From Alphaproteobacteria bacterium (GTDB lineage: Bacteria > Pseudomonadota > Alphaproteobacteria > UBA8366): 64,000 nt of DNA. Positions 8,554 through 17,546 of the stretch are shown here, in pieces. A program made the position numbers and the translations under genes. Below the pieces are notes generated by a model. The model saw only the letters and a list, made by a program, of their open reading frames with translations, was not told where the DNA came from and made no database searches. The DNA lies in assembly GCA_009377445.1 (NCBI GenBank), contig WHUA01000012.1:62001-126000 (forward strand). Direction: 5' to 3'. Positions within the stretch are counted from its first letter, which is position 1; every line of letters begins with the position of its first letter.

Positions 8554-9105
8554 ATGCCGCGACTGCCGATTCCGTCCGACACGGAAGGATTTCCCGAGGA
8601 AACCCGCGCCGCCATGCGCCACATCCACAAGACGCGCACGACCGTCCCCCCGCCGAGCAGCTACCTCACCTACGCCGGCAAGGCCGGCGGGCTGCTCTCG
8701 GACCTCGTCGAGCACCTGCGCTTCCACACGACGCTGACCCCGGCGGAGACGGAGCTGGCGGTCTGCACCGCCGTCCGCGCGGCGGACGTCGACTATATCT
8801 GGGCCCCGCACGTCAAGCTGGGGCTCAAGGCCGGCGCCCGCGAGGAGGCGTTCCACGCCATCGACACCCTCGGGCCGCTGGACAACCTGACGGCCGACGA
8901 GGCGCTGATCATCCGCTTCGGGCGCGAGCTGCTGGAGACGAAAAAGGTCAGCGACGAAACCTTCGACGCCGTGCGGAAACGCTACGGCGAGAAGGGCCTG
9001 CTGGAGCTCGTCGCCCTGATGAGCGTCTACACGATGAACGCCACGATCCTGCGCGCGATGGACCACCCGGCGCCGCCGGACGCGCAGCGCCTGACGCCGC
9101 GGTAG
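8554..9105 (+). CDS. Carboxymuconolactone decarboxylase/AhpD-like protein lacking the CxxC pair
   Basis: 183 residues. ATG at 8554, with GAGGGAGCAAG upstream. It is an all-helical CMD/AhpD-like protein. Where AhpD peroxidase members carry ExxCxxCxxH, this one reads VDYIWAPHVKLG: the His is kept but both cysteines are absent, so a thiol peroxidase function is unlikely. Members with Trp at this position usually accompany catabolic operons and have no established reaction. It follows the TauD-like dioxygenase closely. Confidence 0.85.
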   Translation: MPRLPIPSDTEGFPEETRAAMRHIHKTRTTVPPPSSYLTYAGKAGGLLSDLVEHLRFHTTLTPAETELAVCTAVRAADVDYIWAPHVKLGLKAGAREEAFHAIDTLGPLDNLTADEALIIRFGRELLETKKVSDETFDAVRKRYGEKGLLELVALMSVYTMNATILRAMDHPAPPDAQRLTPR

Positions 9106-9162
9106 CGCCGGCATCGGAGAGGCGTGGTCCGGTTTGAAATCCGGTTGACGCCGGGGTCGGTG

Positions 9163-9273
9163 CCATGGACACCCCGGATGAACCGGGGTGTGACGGTTTT
9201 TATTTTATATCAATAATTTACCGTCATGCCACTCCCCGGACATGATCCGGGGATCAGTCCGTGGCATCCATGG
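9163..9273. repeat. Dispersed palindromic repeat, family A copy 2
   Basis: Begins CCATGGACACCCCGG and ends GTGGCATCCATGG, with an AT-rich core (TTTTATTTTATATCAAT). It lies between two convergent genes, so it may serve as a bidirectional terminator. Confidence 0.8.
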
Positions 9274-9294
9274 ACGGCTACAACCGCCCCGCCC

Positions 9295-10047
9295 CTACCC
9301 CTCCGGCCGGTGCGCCCGCAGGAAGGTGCGGATGTGGCGCACGGCCAAGGGGATCCGCTCCTTGGGCTCCTTCCACGGGTAGAGGCTCACCTGGGCGTTC
9401 GGCGCGAGCTGCGCGGCCTCCATGGCCACGGCATAGGGGTGACCCGAGACGTCGTCCGGCAGGATCAGCACCGGCGTCTTGCAGCCGCGCACGAAATCGC
9501 GCGTCACGGTGAAGACGAAGTCGGGGTCGGTGCGGTACATCCTGGTCAGGAAAGCCTCGACCGTCGCCATCGTGACGTCGGGCCGGCAGGCGCACAGCGG
9601 CGGGCCCCACCCTTTCATGTTGTTCTGGTAGAACAGGTCGGGCAGTTCCGGACGGAAGCCGCTGGGCTGCGTCAGCACGGCGGCGACGACGCGGTCCGGC
9701 GCCCGCCGCAGCAGGTTCCAGATGAAGGGGCCGCCGATGCAGAAGCCCAGCACCATGAACCTGTCGATGCCCAGGTGGTCCATCAGGCCGAGCTGGTCGT
9801 CGGCGTATGAGTCCCAGGGCCGGTCCACTTCGAGCGGGCCGTAGGACTGGCCGCCGTTGGCGTTCCGCAGGTCCATCGCGACGCAGCGGTGCTCGCCCTT
9901 GAATTCCTCGATCGCATTGAATGGCGCGCGTTCGCCGAAGTAGTCCATTCTCGAGTTCAAGCCTCCGCCGGCGATGAGCAGCAGCGGGAAGCCGGAGCCG
10001 GCCTCTTCGTAATGGATGCAGACGGGTCCCTTCTCGTAGAACGGCAT
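9295..10047 (-). CDS. Alpha/beta hydrolase with a cysteine in the nucleophile elbow
   Basis: 250 residues. ATG at 10047 preceded by AAAGGAAAA. An alpha/beta hydrolase fold with the oxyanion region LIAGGGLNSR and nucleophile elbow GFCIGG (Cys103) in place of the usual GxSxG. A Cys in GYCxGG is the hallmark of dienelactone hydrolase, so a DLH-like mechanism is plausible. The candidate acid is in PDDVSGHP; the usual C-terminal catalytic His is less clear. A paralogue with the same Cys is at 30048-30803. It is divergent from the malate/lactate dehydrogenase-like gene. Confidence 0.83.
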   Translation of the reverse strand: MPFYEKGPVCIHYEEAGSGFPLLLIAGGGLNSRMDYFGERAPFNAIEEFKGEHRCVAMDLRNANGGQSYGPLEVDRPWDSYADDQLGLMDHLGIDRFMVLGFCIGGPFIWNLLRRAPDRVVAAVLTQPSGFRPELPDLFYQNNMKGWGPPLCACRPDVTMATVEAFLTRMYRTDPDFVFTVTRDFVRGCKTPVLILPDDVSGHPYAVAMEAAQLAPNAQVSLYPWKEPKERIPLAVRHIRTFLRAHRPEG

Positions 10048-10186
10048 GGCGTTTTTCCTTTCCCGGCGAGGAATGCTGCGTTCGCGCGTCTCCAGTCCGG
10101 CCATGTTCGCATACGGCGCGAAATTTGTCTCACAGCCGCCGAAGTCGGACAATCGGACGATCCGACATCCACGAGGAAGCACCCGA

Positions 10187-11212
10187 ATGAAAACACCGAC
10201 CTCAGCCTCGCCATACATCGACGATACGCCGCCGGGAACCATCCGGGTCTCCGTCGCGGAGGCGACGAAGATCGGCGAGCGCGCCTTGAAGAAAATCGGG
10301 TTCTCGCAGGAAGACGCCGGCATCATCCTCGGCCAGCTCATCGACAACGCGTTGTGCGGATACCCCTTCACGAGTCTGCCTCGCATATTGGCCATCGCCA
10401 ACGATCCGAAGACGAAGGCCCCGCGGCGCCCGGTCCGCGCCGTTCACGAGACGCCGGTCTCGGCGATGCTGGATGGCGGCAACAATGTCGGATACGTCGC
10501 CGTCTACAAGGCGGCGGAGGTCGCCATCGAAAAAGCGAAGGCCAACGGCTTTTCGATTGTCGGCGTGCATGACAGCTATTACAGCGGGCGCAACGCCTAC
10601 TTCGTGGAGAAGATCGTCAACGCCGGCTTCGTCACATTGCACAGCGCCTGCGGGCAGCCGCATGTCGTGCCGCCCGGCGGAACCCGGCCCGCCTTGGGCA
10701 CCAATCCGATCTGCATCGGGTTTCCGTCCGCCAAAGGCCCGTTCATCCTGGACATGGGGACCGCCGCGCTGCAATGGGGCGAGGTCCAGTTGCACGCCCG
10801 GATCGACGCGCCCCTGCCGGACGGCGTCGGCGTCGACCGGAACGGTATGCCGACGCGCGACGCGAAAGAGGCTCTGCTGGGCGGCGTGCTGCCCTTCGGC
10901 GGCCACAAGGGGTTCGGGTTGTCCTTGGCGATGCAGACCATGGGCCTGCTTGCAGGCGCGGCGCGTCCTAACGGAAATGTCCAGGATTACGGCTTCCTGT
11001 TCATCACCTTTGCGCCCGATCTTCTCATGCCGGGGGATCAGTTCGCCGAACAGGTCGCCCGGCTGATGGAGGCGGTGAAGGCGACGCCGCGCAAAGCCGG
11101 CGTCGACGAGATACGCATTCCGTCCGAACGGGCCTTTCGCGAGCGCGAGAGGCGGCGGCGCGAGGGCATCGTGTTGCAGAAGAAAGTGGTGGACGCGCTG
11201 AACGCCCTCTGA
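10187..11212 (+). CDS. Malate/L-lactate (Ldh2 family) dehydrogenase
   Basis: 341 residues from ATG 10187, preceded by GAGGAAG. It belongs to the NAD(P)-dependent oxidoreductase family that includes malate, ureidoglycolate and sulfolactate dehydrogenases, a fold unrelated to classic LDH. Supporting segments: SIVGVHDSYYSGRN, the substrate-binding GTNPICIGFP, ILDMGTAALQWGEV and LPFGGHKGFGLSLAMQTM. It oxidises a 2-hydroxy acid; the exact substrate is unknown. The frameshifted cupin gene follows 62 bp later and may once have been its operon partner. Confidence 0.87.
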   Translation: MKTPTSASPYIDDTPPGTIRVSVAEATKIGERALKKIGFSQEDAGIILGQLIDNALCGYPFTSLPRILAIANDPKTKAPRRPVRAVHETPVSAMLDGGNNVGYVAVYKAAEVAIEKAKANGFSIVGVHDSYYSGRNAYFVEKIVNAGFVTLHSACGQPHVVPPGGTRPALGTNPICIGFPSAKGPFILDMGTAALQWGEVQLHARIDAPLPDGVGVDRNGMPTRDAKEALLGGVLPFGGHKGFGLSLAMQTMGLLAGAARPNGNVQDYGFLFITFAPDLLMPGDQFAEQVARLMEAVKATPRKAGVDEIRIPSERAFRERERRRREGIVLQKKVVDALNAL

Positions 11213-11274
11213 TCGATGGCCTGCCCGGCGTATGATACGATTTGCGACGCCGCCTTACTCCAAGGGAGCCGATA

Positions 11275-11629
11275 ATGGGCGCAAACGATGCCGCACGATC
11301 TGTCAACGTTGCCGCGGCCGCGCATTTCTCGCCGGACGCACGGGTCAACGAGGAACTCATGGCGACCGCCGGCCTGGTCGTCCGCATGAACTGCTACGAG
11401 CCCGGACAGGTGACGCCGAGGCACCGTCGCCTTCGAAGGACGCGCCGACCTTCCGGTCAAAGCCGGCGACCTGGTGTGCCTCCCCTCGGATCAGTTCCAC
11501 CGGATCGTCGCCGGCCCGGACGGCCGCATGGTGCTGATCTATTTCATGAAGCCGGACTACAAGAGCGTCCGGCCCGACAATCGCGCCGGGCATCCGGCCA
11601 TAGAGCAGTTGCCCGGCGAGCGGGCGTGA
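11275..11629 (+). pseudogene. Cupin-domain protein broken by an internal deletion and frame change
   Basis: ATG 11275 has an AAGGGA ribosome site. Frame 1 reads MGANDAARSVNVAAAAHFSP to MNCYEPGQVTPRH, a normal cupin start up to the first metal-binding His. About base 11423 the cupin sequence continues in another frame as RGTVAFEGRADLPVKAGDLV, then PSDQFHRIVAG and a stop at 11627. The second metal His of motif 1 and the following strand (about 15-20 residues in relatives) are missing between the halves. A deletion that was not a multiple of three fits best. The ordinary frame 1 product would be scrambled. Confidence 0.8.
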
Positions 11630-11666
11630 TCCACTGCTGCCCGGCTCAACAGCGATGTGGCGGGCG

Positions 11667-11756
11667 CCATGGACACCGCGGATAAACCGCGGTGTGACGA
11701 TCTTTTTTAGTTTCATATTGTTACCGTCATGCCGCGGTTCATCCGCGGCATCCATG
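11667..11756. repeat. Dispersed palindromic repeat, family A copy 3
   Basis: Left hairpin ACACCGCGG/CCGCGGTGT, AT-rich core, right hairpin ATGCCGCGG/CCGCGGCAT, with edge GCATCCATG. It sits between the cupin pseudogene and the convergent SMP-30 gene. Confidence 0.85.
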
Positions 11757-11805
11757 CTGCGACCGGCAACCGTGCCGGACATTAGAGCCCGATGCGGCTA
11801 TTCCC

Positions 11806-12726
11806 TCAGCGGTTTAGGAAATTCAGCGGCTGGCCTGGGCAGTGCCAATCCGTCTCGTAAAGAATGCCGAGGCCCGAGGAGGTGACATAGGCCTTGCGGA
11901 GATCGGGGCCGCCGAAGCAGACGTTGGTCACCATGATGTCGAATTCCAGGACCGGCACGACGGCGCGCACGCGCCCTTCCGGGGAGATCGCCGTGACGCA
12001 TCCGGTGCCGAGCGTCGCGACCACGACGTTGCCTTCGCTATCGAGCGCAAGCGAGTCAAGCCGCTCGTATCCCGTGAAGCTGTAAACGAGGCGCCCCGGG
12101 TGCAGGCGATGCGGCCCCCGGCCCAGCTTGCCCGGCGCCAGAACGTCGAAGGCCCAGATCCGGGCGCCGCCCGTCTCGGCGACGTAGAGGGTTTTCTCGT
12201 CCGCCGAGAGGCCGATGCCGTTCGGCGTGTCGATCGGGAACACGAGCTCGGAAATGCCGCTGCCGTCCGGCAGCGCGTAGTAGATGGCGCCGCGATCGAT
12301 CTGGCGTCCCCGGCGCCGGCCGAGATCGGTGAAGTAGAACCCGCCCTCCGTGTCGAACACGATATCGTTCGGCCCCTTCAGCGGCTCGCCGTTGCATTCG
12401 GTGTACAGCGTCTCGACGGCCCCGGTCTTGAGGTCGACGGCCTGGATGCTGCCGCTCGTGTAGGTATCGGGACGAACCTCGCCGCTGCGGAGGAAGGGAC
12501 CGTCCTTCGTCCAGACGAAGCCGCCGTTGTTGCACACATACATCCTGCCGTCGGGCCCCAGCGCCGCGCCGTTCGGCCCGCCGCCGCACTCCGCAACCAC
12601 CTCCCGCTTTCCGTCCGGCCGAATGCGCGTCAGCGTGCCGTGCTGGATTTCCACCAGGATGACCGAGCCGTCCGGCATGGCGACAGGCCCTTCCGGGAAC
12701 CCGAGCCCGCGGCAGATTTCTCGCAT
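11806..12726 (-). CDS. SMP-30/gluconolactonase family lactonase
   Basis: 306 residues. ATG 12726 follows GGAGGAAACC, a strong ribosome site. A six-bladed beta-propeller with the family landmarks FPEGPVAMPDGSV (metal Glu), CGGGPNGAALGPDG, PLKGPNDIVFD (metal Asn), TPNGIGLSADEKTLYVAE (metal Asn) and LDSLALDSEGNVVVA (metal Asp). It hydrolyses sugar lactones or related esters, metal-dependent; probably cytosolic, as no signal peptide is seen. The 274-bp gap to the next gene has a 14-codon frame with a good ribosome site (12924-12971) but nothing else recognisable. Confidence 0.9.
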   Translation of the reverse strand: MREICRGLGFPEGPVAMPDGSVILVEIQHGTLTRIRPDGKREVVAECGGGPNGAALGPDGRMYVCNNGGFVWTKDGPFLRSGEVRPDTYTSGSIQAVDLKTGAVETLYTECNGEPLKGPNDIVFDTEGGFYFTDLGRRRGRQIDRGAIYYALPDGSGISELVFPIDTPNGIGLSADEKTLYVAETGGARIWAFDVLAPGKLGRGPHRLHPGRLVYSFTGYERLDSLALDSEGNVVVATLGTGCVTAISPEGRVRAVVPVLEFDIMVTNVCFGGPDLRKAYVTSSGLGILYETDWHCPGQPLNFLNR

Positions 12727-13000
12727 TGGTTTCCTCCACTGTTGAGCGTCCGCTCGCGACCGTGCGTCTAACTCGCTAAGAATGGCTGCCTTAGGGGGTT
12801 TGAGCAAATGTGCCAGGCGCGACCGCTGGCGCCGGACCGTGCTTTTGTCGCTGAATGGACGATGCCGTACAGTAGTCAGTGCGCGTGACCCCCGTTGGCG
12901 CAGTGACGCAAGGAGCAAAACCCATGACACGAGAACAAGCCGGGCAGTTCGAGGCGTGGCAAGTGGTGTGAAGCGGCGCGGCATATTGGGAGTGATATAG

Positions 13001-13816
13001 ATGCGTCTCGGCGTCAGCTTTCGATTCGGCAAAGATGTTTCAATAACCAGAGACAAAGTGATCGCGAACATGCGCGCGGCCGAGCGCTTGGGCTTCGACA
13101 GCTTGTGGGTATTCGACTCTGTTGGCCGCGGATCCGTTGCGCTGGATCCCCTGATCCAGGTTTCCGTTGCGGCCGCCGTAACCGAGCGGATCGAAGTCGG
13201 CACCTGCATCCTGCAAGTCCCCTTGCGCCATCCGGTAGAGCTGGCGCACCGCATTCTCGCCGCTCATCTCATGACGGGCGGCCGCCTGCGGCTTGGCGTC
13301 GGGGCCGGCTCGACGCGAGGCGATTTCGAAGCGGTGGGATTGGACTACGACGCCCGGTTCCGGTCGCTCCGGGACGCGCTGCCGCTGATGCAGCGGCTTT
13401 GGCGGGGCGAGACAGTCGACGGCGTCAACCTCACGCCGCCGACGGCCGCGAAGGGCGGCCCTCCGATCCTGATCGGAAGCTGGGCCGGGGGCCGCTGGAT
13501 TCCAGTCGCCGCGCAGCAGTATGAGGGCTGGATCGCATCGGCCACCTACACGGGCGCGCCGACGTTGAAGGCCGGCATCGCGCGCTTCCGCGAAGCCGGG
13601 GGGAAGCGCGCCATCGTCACCAACATCGCCGTCGACCTCAATGCCCCGACGGAGCCCCTGGGCGACGACGGACCGTACAGCTTGAGATGCAGCCCGAACG
13701 AGGCCCGCGCGCGTCTCGAGCGCCTTGCCGAATTCGGCTTCGACGACGCGGTGCTGGTGGTCGAGGACGCCTCGGAGAAAAATCTCCAGGCAGTGCGGGC
13801 GCTCTGGCGAGGGTGA
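13001..13816 (+). CDS. LLM class flavin-dependent oxidoreductase
   Basis: 271 residues, shorter than typical and closer to the F420-dependent methylenetetrahydromethanopterin reductase branch. Visible are MRLGVSFRFGK, LGFDSLWVFDS, IEVGTCILQVPLRHPVELAH, LMTGGRLRLGVGAGSTRGDF and KGGPPILIGSWAGGRW. Preferred cofactor (FMN or F420) cannot be decided. It starts an apparent operon: alpha/beta hydrolase (27-bp gap) and ThuA-like protein (28-bp gap) follow on the same strand. Confidence 0.85.
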   Translation: MRLGVSFRFGKDVSITRDKVIANMRAAERLGFDSLWVFDSVGRGSVALDPLIQVSVAAAVTERIEVGTCILQVPLRHPVELAHRILAAHLMTGGRLRLGVGAGSTRGDFEAVGLDYDARFRSLRDALPLMQRLWRGETVDGVNLTPPTAAKGGPPILIGSWAGGRWIPVAAQQYEGWIASATYTGAPTLKAGIARFREAGGKRAIVTNIAVDLNAPTEPLGDDGPYSLRCSPNEARARLERLAEFGFDDAVLVVEDASEKNLQAVRALWRG

Positions 13817-13843
13817 GCCCGGTTACGAAACGGAGGAACGGCA

Positions 13844-14605
13844 ATGGCTTTTCTGACGCGGGACGGTGTCCGTCTCTATTATGAAGATCATGGTTCGGGC
13901 CCGGCCGTTCTGCTCACGCACGGCTACAGCTCGACCAGCCAGATGTGGCGGGGACAGGTCGCGGCGTTCAAGGACCGCTACCGGATCGTCGTCTGGGACA
14001 TGCGCGGCCATGGCGAAAGCGATTACCCGCCCGATCCCGCCTTGTATTCGACCGCGCATACGGTTGCCGACATGGCGGCGGTGCTCGACGAATGCGGTTT
14101 GGACAAGGCCGTCATCGGCGGCTTGTCGCTCGGCGGATATTCGACGCTTGCCTTTCACATGGCCCATCCGGAGCGCTGCAGGGCGCTGTTGCTCTGCGAC
14201 ACCGGCCCCGGTTTCAAGAGGGACGAGTCCCGGCTCGCGTGGAACGAACGGGCGAAAACGCGCGCCGCGACATTGGAGCGCGAAGGGTTGGCGGCCCTCG
14301 GCGCCGGCGCGGAAGTGAAGCAGGCAAGACACCGGGATGCGACAGGCCTCGCCCATGCGGCGCGCGGCATGCTGGCGCAGGAAAATTCCGATGTCTACCA
14401 GTCGCTGCCCGGCATCGATAAGCCGGCCCTGGTGGTGGTCGGCGATGACGACACGCCGTTCCTGGCGGCCGCCGACTTGATGGCTGCGAAGATTCCGGGC
14501 TGCGAGAAGGCCGTGGTGTCGAAGGCGGGACATTCGTCCAACATCGACAATCCGGCTGAATTCAACGCCGCGGTCGGGGCGTTCCTCGATCGGGTCGCCA
14601 GATAG
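13844..14605 (+). CDS. Alpha/beta fold hydrolase
   Basis: 253 residues, ATG preceded by GGAGGAACG. A complete classic hydrolase: oxyanion segment LTHGYSSTSQMW, DMRGHGESDYP, nucleophile Ser95 in GGLSLGG, acid candidate in VVGDDDTPF, and His230 in SKAGHSSN. Resembles 3-oxoadipate enol-lactonase and C-C bond hydrolases, but substrate is unknown. Second gene of the 13001-15458 unit. Confidence 0.88.
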   Translation: MAFLTRDGVRLYYEDHGSGPAVLLTHGYSSTSQMWRGQVAAFKDRYRIVVWDMRGHGESDYPPDPALYSTAHTVADMAAVLDECGLDKAVIGGLSLGGYSTLAFHMAHPERCRALLLCDTGPGFKRDESRLAWNERAKTRAATLEREGLAALGAGAEVKQARHRDATGLAHAARGMLAQENSDVYQSLPGIDKPALVVVGDDDTPFLAAADLMAAKIPGCEKAVVSKAGHSSNIDNPAEFNAAVGAFLDRVAR

Positions 14606-14633
14606 AGTCGCCAGGTAGTGTTGAGGAGCCCTC

Positions 14634-15458
14634 ATGTCCAATACCCAGCGCGCCCATCTCATCGCCGGGGGATTCCCGCCCGGCTCCGTCGCGGGGCACG
14701 ATATGGACTACGCCCGCTTGCAGCTCTTGCAGATGCTGCGGGCCGAGGACCACCTCACGGTCACGACGGCTAACGATTTCCACGATGTCGAGCGTTGGCT
14801 GCCTGGGACCGAGCTGCTGATAACATACGTTGCCGGCCCCTACCCCGCGGGAACAGGCAACGCGGCGCTATCGAGCTGGCTGGAGAACGGCGGCCGGTGG
14901 CTCGCCCTTCACGGGACGTCGGGCGGAAGGGCCGTCAAAACCGAGCACGACGGCCGCCCCGTCAAGAAAATGGTCAAAGGCGAGCATCACCGGACGCTGG
15001 GATGTTTTTTCCTCAACCACCCGCCGCTGCGCGAGTTTCAGGTATCCGTCGCGGGCGAGCATCGCGTCACGCGAGGCTTGCCCAAGCGCTTCGCCGTCCG
15101 GGACGAGCTCTACCTCATCGAGCTTCAGGACCCGGATGCGAGCCGCATTCTCCTGACGACCGAGCTGGCGGAGGACCCTTCCCCGCCCGGATTCGGGTTC
15201 TTCTATGACGAAGACACTTCGGTACAGCCCGACGGAAAAACGCGCGTGCTCGGCTACGCGCGCGACATGGGGCGCGGCGAGGTCGTCTACATCGGATTGG
15301 GGCACTGCCACGCCAATCGCGGCGACAGCCGGTCGCCGGTGGATGCAAGCATCCATCCGGAAGGAGTCATGCCGCCCGTATTCCGCGGGGTATGGGAAAC
15401 CGATGCGTTTGCGCTCCTGATCCGGAACGCCATCGCTTGGGGAACCGGCAAGCGGTGA
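14634..15458 (+). CDS. ThuA-like (trehalose utilization/glutamine amidotransferase-like) domain protein
   Basis: 274 residues, ATG with GAGGAG upstream. A ThuA-type flavodoxin-like domain: LIAGGFPPGSVAGHD, WLPGTELLITYVAGPYP, LENGGRWLALHGTSGG, LGCFFLNHPP, and the closing motif GRGEVVYIGLGHCHANRG with an amidotransferase-like His. The catalytic Cys of true class-I amidotransferases is not evident. ThuA proteins are associated with sugar and lactone catabolism, with reactions mostly undefined. Last gene of its unit; a family C repeat follows. Confidence 0.83.
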   Translation: MSNTQRAHLIAGGFPPGSVAGHDMDYARLQLLQMLRAEDHLTVTTANDFHDVERWLPGTELLITYVAGPYPAGTGNAALSSWLENGGRWLALHGTSGGRAVKTEHDGRPVKKMVKGEHHRTLGCFFLNHPPLREFQVSVAGEHRVTRGLPKRFAVRDELYLIELQDPDASRILLTTELAEDPSPPGFGFFYDEDTSVQPDGKTRVLGYARDMGRGEVVYIGLGHCHANRGDSRSPVDASIHPEGVMPPVFRGVWETDAFALLIRNAIAWGTGKR

Positions 15459-15474
15459 TCGCGACCGCCGCGAA

Positions 15475-15585
15475 AAGTCCTCCCCCCTCGCGGGGGAGGA
15501 TTTAGGTAGGGGGGGTAACCCACGGGTGAGGTCTTGCCTACACCCCCCACCCTGGCCCTCCCCCGCAAGGGGGGAGGGAAACCCT
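15475..15585. repeat. Dispersed GC-hairpin repeat, family C copy 2
   Basis: Facing hairpins CCTCCCCCCTCGCGGGGGAGG and CCCTCCCCCGCAAGGGGGGAGG-type arms, separated by a short ACCCACGGGTG palindrome. Lies between two convergent genes. Confidence 0.75.
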
Positions 15586-15610
15586 TTTCTATCGCAACCG
15601 GTCCCTTCGC

Positions 15611-17329
15611 TCAGAGGCGCCCGGCGCGGACCAGGCGTCCCGGCAAGGCTCCCGTATGTTCTCCGTTCTCGAACACCGTCTCGCCGGCGACCAGCGTCGC
15701 GACATAACCATCCACGCCCTGGACCAGCCGCTGGCCGCCGGCCGGCAGGTCGTGCACCAGACGGGGGGCGTGCAGCCTGAGGCCGGCGTAGTCGATGACG
15801 TTGACATCGGCGCGCAGCCCCGGCGCCAACCGGCCGCGATCCGTGAGGCCGAAGAAATCGGCGGTCTCGGCGGTCTGCGCCTTCACGACCATCTCCAACG
15901 GAAGTCTCGGCCCGCGCGCGCGGTCCCGCGCCCAATGGGTCAGCAGATAGGTCGGCATGCTGGCGTCGACGACCGACCCGACATGCGCGCCGCCGTCGCT
16001 GAGGCCCGACAGGGTCGCGGGGTCCAGCAGCATCTCGCGCGTCGTCGCGAGGTCGCCGTCGACATAGTTCGAAACCGGACAGTAGAGGAACCGGTCGAGC
16101 CCCTCGATTAGATAGTCGTAGGCGATCTCCTCGGGCGTCCGGTTGCTGCGGGCGGCGATCACCTCGATGCACTTGTCCTCACCGGGCTCGTAGTCCGGCT
16201 GCGGTCCAAAGAGGTACATCCGGTCCCACCGGGTGATCGCGCGCACGCGGGACGGCGACAGCCGGTTCATTGCCGCGGAACTTACCGGCGAGGCGAGGAT
16301 CCTCTGCCGCACCGCCGGGTCGCGGAGCCGGGCCAGCCGCTCTTCGTTCGAGAGGGCGCGAATCTCCTGATAGGCCTCGCGGGCCGAGAACGGCGTGAGG
16401 GTTGCCCCCACGCCCAGCAGCACGCCGACCGGGCGGCACGCCACCTGCGCCGTCACCGACGCCCCTTCGGCCCGTGCGGCGTGAATGCCCGCGAGCAGGC
16501 GCCGCCAGCGCTCCGGGTCGCGGGCGCTGTGGGTGAGCAGAAACCAGACCGGCCGTCCGGTCTGCATCGCAAGCTCGGTCACCCACGCGAGCTCGGCTTC
16601 CTCGTCGTCGAAGTCGCTGTTCATCCCGAACGCGCCGTAACCGAAATCCGCGAGGCAGGAGCCGATGCCGACCAGTTCCTCCGCCTCCGAGTAGCGGCAC
16701 GGCACGAACTCGCCGGTCAGGGTCTTGTGCGAGTTCGTGCGCGACGTCGTGAACCCGAAGGCACCCGCGGCCATGGCCTGCCGCGTGAGCTCGCGCATTG
16801 CCGCGATATCCTCCGCCGTCGCCGGCTCGCGCCGGATGGCGCGCTCCCCCATGACATAGACGCGCAGCGGCTGGTGGGCGAGCTGCGCCGCCACGTCGAT
16901 GGCGCGGGGCTGGCGCTCGAGCGCGTCGAGATATTCGGGAAAGCTCTCCCAGTCGTACCGGACACCCTCGGCCAGAGCGGTTCCCGGAATCTCCTCGATC
17001 GCTTCCATGAGGTCGATGAGCTCGCGATGATCCTGCTTGCGCACCGGCGCGAAGCCGACGCCGCAATTGCCGAACATCGCCGTGGTGACGCCGTGCCAGG
17101 ACGACGGGGCGAGGATCGGGTCCCAGGTCGCCTGGCCGTCGTAGTGCGTGTGCACGTCGACCCAGCCGGGAGCGACGAGCAGGCCGTCGGCGTCGATCTC
17201 CCGGCGGCCCGGGCCGGCCTTGCCGCCGGCCGCGCTGATCCGCCCCGCGTCGATCGCGATATCGCCCATATAAGGCGCCCCGCCGCTGCCGTCGACAATC
17301 GTTCCGCCGCGAATCACCGTGTCATGCAT
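15611..17329 (-). CDS. N-acyl-D-amino-acid deacylase-like amidohydrolase
   Basis: 572 residues. ATG 17329 follows AGGAGAGCGCG. Amidohydrolase-superfamily barrel of the D-aminoacylase/dihydroorotase type: beta-sandwich start MHDTVIRGGTIVDGSGG, metal ligands His60 and His62 in VHTHYDGQATWD, GNCGVGFAP with the metal-coordinating Cys of D-aminoacylases, and C-terminal GLRADVNVID. Would remove acyl groups from N-acyl-D-amino acids or cleave related amides. Divergent from the HU-like gene, with 217 bp between them. Confidence 0.87.
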   Translation of the reverse strand: MHDTVIRGGTIVDGSGGAPYMGDIAIDAGRISAAGGKAGPGRREIDADGLLVAPGWVDVHTHYDGQATWDPILAPSSWHGVTTAMFGNCGVGFAPVRKQDHRELIDLMEAIEEIPGTALAEGVRYDWESFPEYLDALERQPRAIDVAAQLAHQPLRVYVMGERAIRREPATAEDIAAMRELTRQAMAAGAFGFTTSRTNSHKTLTGEFVPCRYSEAEELVGIGSCLADFGYGAFGMNSDFDDEEAELAWVTELAMQTGRPVWFLLTHSARDPERWRRLLAGIHAARAEGASVTAQVACRPVGVLLGVGATLTPFSAREAYQEIRALSNEERLARLRDPAVRQRILASPVSSAAMNRLSPSRVRAITRWDRMYLFGPQPDYEPGEDKCIEVIAARSNRTPEEIAYDYLIEGLDRFLYCPVSNYVDGDLATTREMLLDPATLSGLSDGGAHVGSVVDASMPTYLLTHWARDRARGPRLPLEMVVKAQTAETADFFGLTDRGRLAPGLRADVNVIDYAGLRLHAPRLVHDLPAGGQRLVQGVDGYVATLVAGETVFENGEHTGALPGRLVRAGRL

Positions 17330-17546
17330 CGCGCTCTCCTGACGCCCGGGTTCAAGGGACAGTTCGCCACGACTGGGTCTCACCGGCATGTATGCTACTA
17401 CGCCGGGACTTCCGTTGGGAAACCGGCCGGTCCGGGCGGCCGCTTTATCTCTCTTTAACCATCTTTCCGTATGGAGTAGGAAGGAGCCATTGGGGACAGC
17501 CGGCAATGCACGGCTTTCCCTATGGTTGAGCAGAGTGGGGAAAGAC

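Noticed and set aside
8554..9105. Calling the CMD-family protein a peroxidase.
   Set aside because: The CxxC cysteines are absent (IWAPH replaces the cysteine motif).
11275..11629. Treating the cupin frame change as a second selenoprotein or recoding event.
   Set aside because: There is no in-frame TGA; part of the domain itself is missing, so a deletion explains it.
12924..12971. A 14-codon frame with AAGGAG and ATG between the SMP-30 and LLM genes.
   Set aside because: Too short to support as a gene; no attenuator structure is seen around it. Could be a remnant.
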